In this document: piece by piece, positions 1-5,483 of the stretch
Layout of the letters: every line of letters begins with the position of its first letter
Position numbering within the stretch: position 1 is the first letter of the stretch
From: Hyphomicrobiales bacterium
Lineage (GTDB): Bacteria > Pseudomonadota > Alphaproteobacteria > Rhizobiales > Aestuariivirgaceae
Reading direction: 5' to 3'
Assembly (NCBI GenBank): GCA_027051995.1
Contig: JALUFY010000298.1
Location: 1 to 9,537, forward strand
Length of the DNA: 9,537 nucleotides
Position numbers and translations under genes: made by a program
The notes under the pieces: generated by a model
The model's database searches: none
What the model saw: the letters and a program-made list of their open reading frames with translations, nothing else
Told to the model about the DNA's origin: nothing

Positions 1-112
1 CCCGCACCCCTGCCCGCCAGACGAGGAGAGGGCCGGCCGGCGCGGCGAGGCGCGTGCTGATGTGGCCCGAGGGGTCTTTCAGGTTTTTCAGGCTGGCGGG
101 CAGGGGTGCGGG
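1..112. repeat. Perfect 20-bp inverted repeat at the window edge
   Basis: Bases 1-20 are the exact reverse complement of bases 93-112, with 72 bases between the arms. Pairing breaks at 21/92. The outer end cannot be tested because arm 1 begins at base 1. Both arms lie in the open frame of the DedA/PAP2 gene, coding for the APLPAS stretch and the final WRAGVR stretch. It may be a cruciform or RNA stem near the gene end, a chance product of GC-rich sequence, or a fold-back assembly artefact at a contig end. Confidence 0.75.
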
Positions 113-2032
113 CGGGGGTGTTTCCTTCATGTATGCGATCCAGGAGACGGGACGCTCGAAACGCTCCATGAGCACGGAGCCGAGATAGAGCGGCCATTTT
201 ATGCCGCCGCGCACGAGCATGCGGTCCGAGCGCCAGAAGCGCAGCACGAGGCGGGCCCGCGTGGCGCTGGTTTTGCCGCCCGCCGCATGGACGTAGGTCA
301 TGGCGGGCAGACGGCCATTATGCAGGATGGGCAGGGGCGGGGTGTTGAACAGGCGCGCGTTGGGCGACAGCAGCCACAGCCCGTCCGTCCATGTGAAGGG
401 TCTTTCCTTGCGCCAGCCCTGTTTCTCCAGCAGCGGGGCCAGGGCGGCGGGAGAGCCGGCCAGCTGGATGGCCAGCGGCTCCTTGCTCTCGCCGCCGATG
501 TCGATGCGGCGGCCCGGCAATGCGCGCCAGCCACCGTCCAGCCAGGATTGCAGGGCCATTTCATGCAGCGTGACGTGCGGCGCGTAGCGCATGAGGGCCG
601 TCTTGTAGCTCGTCGCGGCGTGATAGCCGCCAACGGCGGTCATGGTGAGCAAAACGGCGCCGGCGAGGGCCGTGCGGCTGTATGGGCGCGGCCTGAACTG
701 AGTCAGCAGCAGGGCGAAGATGGCCGTCAGGACAGTGCCGAAGAGCAGTCCGCCGATGACGTCCGATGGCCAGTGGGCCGACAGATAGATGCGCGATGCG
801 CCCACCATTGCGGCCCACAGGGCGGCGGCGGAAAAGATGGCCGTCTTGCAGCGCGCCCCCAGCCCGCGCGACAGCAGAACGGCGAGCACGCCGGAGAGCA
901 CCGCCGTCATGGTGGTGTGGCCGCTGGGGAAGCTGTAGGCGCTGGCGCCGGTGAAAATCCCGATGGGCCGGGGCTTGTGCAGCAGATACTTGACCAGCGG
1001 CACGAAGAGGCTGGCCGCGGCGATGACGCCGCCCGCCGCCAGGGCAAGCCGCCAGGCGCGCTGGATCAGCAAAACGGCGATCAGCGCCAGGGTGGCGGCC
1101 AGCACCGGGGTGAAATCGCCCAGAGCGGTGATGACGACCATGAAGGAATCCACCGGATCGCTGCGCAGGCCCTGCACCAGATGGTTGATCGCCACATCGG
1201 CGCGCAGCAGGGGATCATTGCTGAGCAGCAGCTGCAGGATGCGCGTCGATCCGGCGATGGCGGCGATGAGCACCGCGCCCCACAGGATGAGGGCGGCGAA
1301 ATGCGGATGGCCAGGATCGAGCAGCCGCGCCAGCATGCGCGAGACGCGGTCATCGCGCCGGGCCAGCGCGGCGACGGCGCGGACATAGGCGTTGGCCAAG
1401 TGCGGGGCGATCCAGAGAATGGTCAGGCGCACCAGCCAGACGAGCGCGGCGGCGGTGATGAGCACGATAACCGCCATGGCGGCGATGCGCCCGCTGACCT
1501 CGCCCAGGGTCTTGTAGGCCATGCCGATGGCGACGGCGGGGAAGACATGCAGCACGGCCCAGACGATGGCCGAGGTGATGTTGGCGAAATAGAAGCGTTT
1601 GACATCCATGCGCAGAACGCCCGCCGCCAGCGGCACGATGGAGCGCACCACGGGGATGAAGCGGGCGATGGCGATGGATTTCGCGCCGTGCTCCCCGATG
1701 TATTTCTCGCCGCGCTCCAAAAGACCGGGGCGGGAGTGGAAAACGCGCCAGCCGGTAATGGATTCGCCATATTTGCGGCCCATCCAGAAGGATATGCCGT
1801 CGCCAAGGGCGGCGCCGAAGGTGGCCCACAGGAGCATCGCCCAGGGATTGACGCCGGCCGCGCCGCCGACCGCGGCGATGCCGAACAACACGGTCTCGCC
1901 GGGCAGCGTGGCGCCGATGATGGCCAGCCCCTCGCTGATGGAAAAGATGAAGATCAGCAGCCCGACGAGGGAGGGGTGGTTTCCGGCGAAATCGATGATC
2001 TGCTGGATGAAGCTGTGCAGCCATTCACTCAT
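1..2032 (-). CDS. DedA family / PAP2 phosphatase / LssY_C-type membrane protein, 3'-truncated by window edge
   Basis: Reading the minus strand from the ATG at 2032 gives 677 codons with no stop before the window ends, so the C-terminus is missing. Residues about 1-210 are a DedA/SNARE-associated (VTT) domain: LPGET near 43-47, GDGISFWMGRKYGE at 77-90, and the family signature IARFIPVVR...P..AG...M at 122-142. DedA proteins are inner-membrane transporters, and several members flip phospholipid or undecaprenyl-phosphate carriers. Residues about 245-445 are a PAP2 phosphatase with all three motifs intact: K348-x6-R355-P356, PSGH at 369-372, and S413-R414-x5-H420-x3-D424. His420 is the expected nucleophile, with His372 as acid/base. 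Residues about 475-650 resemble the LssY C-terminal domain seen in such fusions. A role in dephosphorylating and recycling a lipid-phosphate carrier or phosphatidic-acid-type substrate is inferred; the substrate cannot be read from sequence. No strong Shine-Dalgarno precedes this start. It was chosen because residue 1 onward matches the usual DedA N-terminus. The long plus-strand open frame over the same DNA is a shadow. Confidence 0.93.
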   Translation of the reverse strand, partial: MSEWLHSFIQQIIDFAGNHPSLVGLLIFIFSISEGLAIIGATLPGETVLFGIAAVGGAAGVNPWAMLLWATFGAALGDGISFWMGRKYGESITGWRVFHSRPGLLERGEKYIGEHGAKSIAIARFIPVVRSIVPLAAGVLRMDVKRFYFANITSAIVWAVLHVFPAVAIGMAYKTLGEVSGRIAAMAVIVLITAAALVWLVRLTILWIAPHLANAYVRAVAALARRDDRVSRMLARLLDPGHPHFAALILWGAVLIAAIAGSTRILQLLLSNDPLLRADVAINHLVQGLRSDPVDSFMVVITALGDFTPVLAATLALIAVLLIQRAWRLALAAGGVIAAASLFVPLVKYLLHKPRPIGIFTGASAYSFPSGHTTMTAVLSGVLAVLLSRGLGARCKTAIFSAAALWAAMVGASRIYLSAHWPSDVIGGLLFGTVLTAIFALLLTQFRPRPYSRTALAGAVLLTMTAVGGYHAATSYKTALMRYAPHVTLHEMALQSWLDGGWRALPGRRIDIGGESKEPLAIQLAGSPAALAPLLEKQGWRKERPFTWTDGLWLLSPNARLFNTPPLPILHNGRLPAMTYVHAAGGKTSATRARLVLRFWRSDRMLVRGGIKWPLYLGSVLMERFERPVSWIAYMKETPPPAPLPASLKNLKDPSGHISTRLAAPAGPLLVWRAGVR

Positions 2033-2195
2033 GAGACCGCCCGGGCCCTTGTTCTGCGGCCAGCGCATGCGGGGGCTGGCCGGTGAGCGCCCGATGCGGC
2101 GCGGGCGCGCATTGGCAAGCGGGCGAATTCATGGTTCTGGCTACATCTCCGGCGGGAAAAATGCAAATGCGCCAGTATGGTTCGCCGCCGGGCGC

Positions 2196-2224
2196 TTGAC
2201 AATGCGGCGCGGGCACCCATGTGA
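2196..2224 (+). promoter_or_regulatory. Possible promoter for yccF (consensus -35, weak -10)
   Basis: A perfect TTGACA lies at 2196-2201 in the 252-base divergent gap between the DedA/PAP2 gene and yccF, 84 bases before the yccF start. At an 18-base spacing the -10 would be TGTGAG at 2220-2225, which is only a half match to TATAAT, so the assignment rests mostly on the -35 and position. No other structure in this gap was convincing. Confidence 0.25.
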
Positions 2225-2284
2225 GAGACATTCCGCCCCGGGCCATCCGGGCAGGCGGATCATGATGACCGGGAGCCTTTTTAC

Positions 2285-2725
2285 ATGTCCCTGCCAAGCG
2301 TTGTTCTCAACATCCTGTGGCTCGCCTTCGGCGGCATCTGGAGCGGTCTGAGCTGGCTTCTGGCCTCCGTGCTCATGGCCTGCACCATCATCGGCATTCC
2401 CTGGGCGCGGGCGGCCTTCAATATCGCCATCTATACCTTCCTGCCATTCGGCCAGAAGGCGGTGCGGCGCAGCGAACTGACGGGGCGCGCGGATCTGGGC
2501 AGCGGGCCGCTGGGCTTCATCGGCAATATCATCTGGCTGGTTCTGGCCGGATGGTGGCTGGCGCTGATGCATCTGGCCACGGCGCTGGTTCTGGCGGTGA
2601 CCATCATCGGCATTCCCTTTGCTTGGGCGCATCTGAAACTGGCCGGGCTGTCGCTGTGGCCCATCGGTTACGTGATCGTTGACGCCGATACGCTCAAGGA
2701 GGTGCGATCGCACAGGGGCGGCTGA
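2285..2725 (+). CDS. yccF: YccF domain-containing inner-membrane protein
   Basis: The 146-residue product matches the YccF family (DUF307; the E. coli protein is about the same length). It consists of two homologous halves, about residues 9-60 and 81-132. Each half has an N-I-[LI]-W-L opening, a hydrophobic stretch and a TIIGIP motif (34-39 and 106-111) followed by [WF]A and a second hydrophobic segment ending near [FL].P[FI]G. The linker 57-75 is polar and charged (QKAVRRSELTGRAD). This internal duplication and the hydrophobicity indicate a small polytopic inner-membrane protein. The family has no established biochemical role, so none is assigned. The ATG is preceded by GGGAG at 2271-2275 with 9-base spacing. 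The gene is divergent from the DedA/PAP2 gene and convergent with the small helical protein, with 9 bases between the two stop codons. A rho-independent terminator overlaps the stop codon. The unit is probably monocistronic. Confidence 0.93.
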   Translation: MSLPSVVLNILWLAFGGIWSGLSWLLASVLMACTIIGIPWARAAFNIAIYTFLPFGQKAVRRSELTGRADLGSGPLGFIGNIIWLVLAGWWLALMHLATALVLAVTIIGIPFAWAHLKLAGLSLWPIGYVIVDADTLKEVRSHRGG

Positions 2726-2749
2726 CAGGGCGGGTCAGCCGGATTTTTT
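2719..2749 (+). terminator. Rho-independent terminator of yccF, embedding both convergent stop codons
   Basis: An 8-bp perfect stem (CGGCTGAC at 2719-2726 with GTCAGCCG at 2734-2741) encloses a 7-base loop and is followed by GA and six T (2744-2749). The left arm contains the TGA of yccF (2723-2725). The right arm contains the TCA that is the minus-strand TGA of the convergent gene (2735-2737). The T run follows only on the plus strand, so it acts mainly on yccF transcripts. Confidence 0.85.
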
Positions 2750-3142
2750 GCCGCCGTCTTCGTGTTCGCGGATGAGCTTTTCGAGATTCTCCATCCCTTC
2801 CTTGCCCAGTTCTCCGGCCTTTTCGATCAGATCGCGCAGGCTTTTCGCGTAGGAGACCAGCGCTTCCCAGGTCTGTTCGAGGATGTCGCCGAAGACGAAG
2901 ATGAAGGCGTTGATGGTGTCCCGGATGATGATCTTCGTTTCGAAACCGGTTTCCCCGAGCGCCTCTTCCGCGCCCATGAGAAGCTCGTGCAGCATGTCCT
3001 TTGCTTCCTTGGCCGTGACGTTTCCGTCCTCTCTGGCCTTTCTGAATTCGGCCTCGGCGTAGTCCTTTACCGTTTTTTGCGCGTCCTCGCCCGTTTCGAG
3101 CAGAGCCTTGATGGCCTGTTTGTGTTCCTGACGTGTTTTCAT
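2735..3142 (-). CDS. Small charged helical protein of unknown function
   Basis: I do not recognise this 135-residue protein. It is rich in Glu, Lys, Ala and Leu and looks almost entirely alpha-helical. Residues 1-65 form charged amphipathic helices (EHKQAIKALLETGEDAQ; AEFRKAREDGNVTAKEAKDM). Residues 68-90 hold the only hydrophobic stretch (TKIIIRD, then NAFIFVFGDI). Residues 92-127 are again amphipathic. The C-terminus (HEDGGKKSG) is polar. There is no signal peptide and no cysteine, so it is probably cytosolic, perhaps membrane- or granule-associated in the manner of phasin-like amphipathic proteins; that comparison is only by character. The start at 3142 was chosen because AGAGGA (plus-strand TCCTCT, 3154-3159) lies 11 bases upstream and the protein character begins there. 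An in-frame ATG at 3163 would add seven residues but lacks a ribosome site, and the still longer frame from 3337 reads into an AT-rich palindromic region. A 6-bp hairpin (3165-3181) lies just upstream in the leader. Confidence 0.75.
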   Translation of the reverse strand: MKTRQEHKQAIKALLETGEDAQKTVKDYAEAEFRKAREDGNVTAKEAKDMLHELLMGAEEALGETGFETKIIIRDTINAFIFVFGDILEQTWEALVSYAKSLRDLIEKAGELGKEGMENLEKLIREHEDGGKKSG

Positions 3143-3288
3143 GGCTGATGTTTTCCTCTGCATTCCGGGCGGCACGCCCGGGGTGGTGTGTCCGCTTCCT
3201 ATATCGTGACGGGCGCGGGGGTTTTGAAGGGGGCGAGCGGTTTGTTTTGCATCCCCGTCAGAATCGCGCGTAAAAGGATGTCCGGAGC

Positions 3289-3309
3289 ATATTTCCCCAA
3301 GGGAAATAT
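3289..3309. promoter_or_regulatory. Perfect palindrome ATATTTCCC-CAA-GGGAAATAT, possible operator
   Basis: Two 9-base arms (3289-3297 and 3301-3309) are exact reverse complements around a 3-base centre. The short centre and lack of a following T run make a dimeric-repressor or activator site more likely than a terminator. It lies 180 bases before the first secreted-protein gene and about 150 bases before the divergent minus-strand gene. The regulator is unknown. Confidence 0.5.
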
Positions 3310-3347
3310 TGTTCATGCAACAGGGATGGGCATGCATAGTATATCTT

Positions 3348-3367
3348 ATATTATAAATATATAATAT
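3348..3367. promoter_or_regulatory. AT-only palindrome containing TATAAT, possible promoter core or binding site
   Basis: ATATTATA (3348-3355) and TATAATAT (3360-3367) are exact reverse complements around AATA. The stretch from about 3341 to 3369 is almost free of G and C. TATAAT at 3360-3365 reads as a plus-strand -10, and its mirror copy reads as a minus-strand -10, so either direction could be served. No good -35 stands at the proper distance, so an AT-rich bending or H-NS-like/MucR-like binding tract is an alternative. Confidence 0.35.
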
Positions 3368-3488
3368 ATCCCGAGTTATGGAATGGATATTTTTTTGTTC
3401 ATTTACAGTTCAGTTTTCACTCGATATTGTGCGTTTTCTTGCGGGTGCGAGTGCCTTTGGGGCATATTTTTATTCGGGATGATTTTAC

Positions 3489-5483
3489 ATGAAAACACGA
3501 CGATTCCAAACTTGCCGGGTTTCCGCGCTGTTTGCGGCGGGGTGCCTGGTGTCTCTGTCCGCTCCGGCTTCGGCGGCGGGCGTGCTTGATGCTTCCGATG
3601 CCGTCGTTACGGGCTTTCCGGGGACGGTTGTCAACCGGAACTTCGCCAGAGGCTCTTCGCCGCTGGACGAGACGGTGCTTGATCCGAAGGGCGCCGCGGT
3701 GAAGGTGCTGGCGCTTGGTGCGCCGCGTTACGTCTGGGACGGACGGGCCTGGCGCGCGCCGCAGCGGCTCGCCATTCCGCTGGCCCGGACGGGGCTGGTA
3801 TTCGGCGTGGCGCTGGATGACGCGAAACATCCCAACGCCTATTTCACCGCCACATCGGCCTTCGGAATATACGCGGTAATCCCCGACAATGACGGCGACG
3901 GCTACGCCGAGCGCATCCGCGCCGGGCAGGCGGGGGCCAGGTTCATGACCGGCCAGTGGGGCGAAGGCGGCGGCCCCGGCGCGGTGTGGAAGATGGACGG
4001 CGAGACGGGAAAGGTGAGCCTGTTCGCCGTCATCCGGCTGAACGGGCGCGGCAACGGCGGCGCGGCGCTGGGCAACATCGCATTTGACGCAGCGCACCGG
4101 CAGCTTTTCGTCTCCGACCGCGACACCGGCATGATCCACCGGCTGGACATGAAGGGGCGCGATCTGGGCCATTTTGATCACGGCCAGGAAGGGCGCGCGG
4201 CCGCGGGGCTTGCGCCCGTTCCCTTCGATCCCGCCAACAGGCTGGATGTGACCTCTCCGGACTTCGACAGCGAAGATCCCGAAACCTGGGGCTACGCCGC
4301 GCCCGGGCGGCGCGTCTGGGGGCTGGCCGTGAATGGCGGGCGGCTGTTCTACGCCGTGGCGCGCGGAGATGCCGGACGGCCTGAAGTCTGGAGCATCGGG
4401 CTGGACGAAAGGAGCGGGGCCTTCCTGCGTGACGCGAAATGGGAACTGACGCTGCCCAGGGAGGTGTCGCGGGACGAGATTTCCGACATCACCTTCACGA
4501 AGGAGGGGGCGATGATCCTGGCGCAGCGGGGGGCGCAGAAGGGCTCCTACGACTATTCGCGTCTGGCGCGGGCGCGCAAGGCCAGGGTGCTGCGCTACTG
4601 GCTGGAGCGGCCCGATGACCCGAAGACGCCCAGCCGCTGGATCGCCAGGCCGGAGGAATACGCGGTGGGCTTTCAGCCCGATTATCACAACGGCAATGGC
4701 GGTATCGCCCTGGGCTACGGCTATACGGAAAAGGGGCTTGTCAACACAAAGGTCTGCGAGGGCTCCATCTGGAGCACCGGCGAGGCGCTGCGGCGCAACG
4801 AGCGGCTGAAAAAGACGCTTGCGCTGGGTGGGCCGCTGAACGTGAGCGGTTTGCAGGGCTCTCCGGCGCGCCCGGTGCGGCCCTTCAACGCGCCGCCGTG
4901 GGCAAGCTATTTCACCAGCTACGCGGGCGGCCCGGCGGGGGCGCGCGACAGCGGCCACATGGGCGATGTGGAGATTTACACGCCCGGCTGCGGCATCGGC
5001 GGGCAGGCCATCGCCGGCATGCCCGATAGCGGCTATGTGACGGCGTGGAACTATCCGCCCACGGACGGCTGGTCTTATCCAGAGAGCGAAGACCCTTCCT
5101 GCACCTTCGAGAACGGCTGCGACGGGCCGCCACCCGATCCATCGCCATGCATGAAGGTCAAGGCCAAACCCTATTGCGACCCGGCCACGGGGCAGGGCGG
5201 GCTTGAGCTTTCCATCGGCTCCACGGCGGCGGGACTTTCCGCCGACATGGTGAAGGTGACGACGCCGACAACCGGCGTTTCGCTGCCCGGCGGGCCGCTG
5301 GCGGCGCTTTCGCCCTCGGCCTCGATCCCGGTGTCCGGCGTATCGCCGGGCCAGCCGGTGACCTTCAACCTGTGCGCCTTCAACAAGGCGGAGGCCGGCA
5401 CAGGCAAGCCCTTCACCTGTTGCCGGGCGACGATCACCTTGACGGCTCCGGAGAAGACCTGCGGACAGGGAGGCGTGAAATGA
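3489..5483 (+). CDS. Secreted beta-propeller-like protein with C-terminal cysteine-bracketed domain
   Basis: The 664-residue product starts with a typical Sec signal peptide: basic n-region MKTRRFQTCR, hydrophobic VSALFAAGCLVSLS, and a probable cut after ASA (residue 29). I do not recognise a named family. Residues about 35-530 have the look of a beta-propeller or SMP-30/NHL-like fold. They include an acidic DxDxDG loop of calcium-binding type (D133, D135, D137 in PDNDGDGYAER), the strand-turn phrases NIAFDAAHRQLFVSDRDTG (196-214) and VWGLAVNGGRLFYAVARG (276-293), and several GxVWKxD or EVWSIGLD repeats. A Pro/Asp/Cys linker (533-553) leads to a C-terminal domain at 554-658 with cysteines at 554, 563, 629, 644, 645 and 658, which recurs in the next gene. 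The ATG has only a weak GGGA (3476-3479) upstream, but the signal peptide fixes this start. Its stop overlaps the next start by ATGA, so the two are co-transcribed. Function is unknown: extracellular binding or a propeller enzyme is possible. The open frame on the opposite strand is a shadow. Confidence 0.9.
   Translation: MKTRRFQTCRVSALFAAGCLVSLSAPASAAGVLDASDAVVTGFPGTVVNRNFARGSSPLDETVLDPKGAAVKVLALGAPRYVWDGRAWRAPQRLAIPLARTGLVFGVALDDAKHPNAYFTATSAFGIYAVIPDNDGDGYAERIRAGQAGARFMTGQWGEGGGPGAVWKMDGETGKVSLFAVIRLNGRGNGGAALGNIAFDAAHRQLFVSDRDTGMIHRLDMKGRDLGHFDHGQEGRAAAGLAPVPFDPANRLDVTSPDFDSEDPETWGYAAPGRRVWGLAVNGGRLFYAVARGDAGRPEVWSIGLDERSGAFLRDAKWELTLPREVSRDEISDITFTKEGAMILAQRGAQKGSYDYSRLARARKARVLRYWLERPDDPKTPSRWIARPEEYAVGFQPDYHNGNGGIALGYGYTEKGLVNTKVCEGSIWSTGEALRRNERLKKTLALGGPLNVSGLQGSPARPVRPFNAPPWASYFTSYAGGPAGARDSGHMGDVEIYTPGCGIGGQAIAGMPDSGYVTAWNYPPTDGWSYPESEDPSCTFENGCDGPPPDPSPCMKVKAKPYCDPATGQGGLELSIGSTAAGLSADMVKVTTPTTGVSLPGGPLAALSPSASIPVSGVSPGQPVTFNLCAFNKAEAGTGKPFTCCRATITLTAPEKTCGQGGVK
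5467..5483 (+). promoter_or_regulatory. Strong Shine-Dalgarno and ATGA start-stop overlap
   Basis: AGGGAGG at 5467-5473 sits 6 bases before the ATG at 5480. That ATG shares four bases (ATGA) with the TGA of the upstream gene. This decides the start of the second gene, where a signal peptide begins, over an in-frame ATG 36 codons upstream inside the previous gene. It implies translational coupling. Confidence 0.9.

Larger units (their letters stand above)
3143..3488. other. 346-base gene-free region between divergent genes, with AT-rich core
   Basis: This region separates the minus-strand helical protein from the plus-strand secreted-protein operon, so it must hold promoters for both. Bases 3143-3280 are ordinary GC-rich leader with one 6-bp hairpin (CCGGGC at 3165-3170 with GCCCGG at 3176-3181). 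Bases 3289-3430 are strikingly AT-rich and hold two perfect palindromes, listed separately. I could not define a convincing -35/-10 pair. A short open frame starting at 3383 overlaps the secreted gene in another frame and has no support. Confidence 0.7.

Noticed and set aside
62..2086. Plus-strand open frame of 674 codons
   Set aside because: It is antisense to the DedA/PAP2 gene, whose motifs are unmistakable. Its translation is low-complexity Gly/Gln/His/Arg/Ala, typical of a shadow frame in high-GC DNA.
2735..3337. Longer 200-residue version of the small helical protein
   Set aside because: The extra N-terminus is compositionally unlike the rest and starts in an AT-rich palindromic control region. 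A ribosome site supports the start at 3142.
3383..3589. Short plus-strand frame overlapping the first secreted gene, possible leader peptide
   Set aside because: It runs out of frame into the signal-peptide region, has no ribosome site and ends in shadow-like Gly/Arg sequence.
5372..5479. Upstream extension of the modular secreted protein by 36 codons
   Set aside because: It would bury the signal peptide and overlap the previous gene. AGGGAGG six bases before 5480 decides the shorter start.
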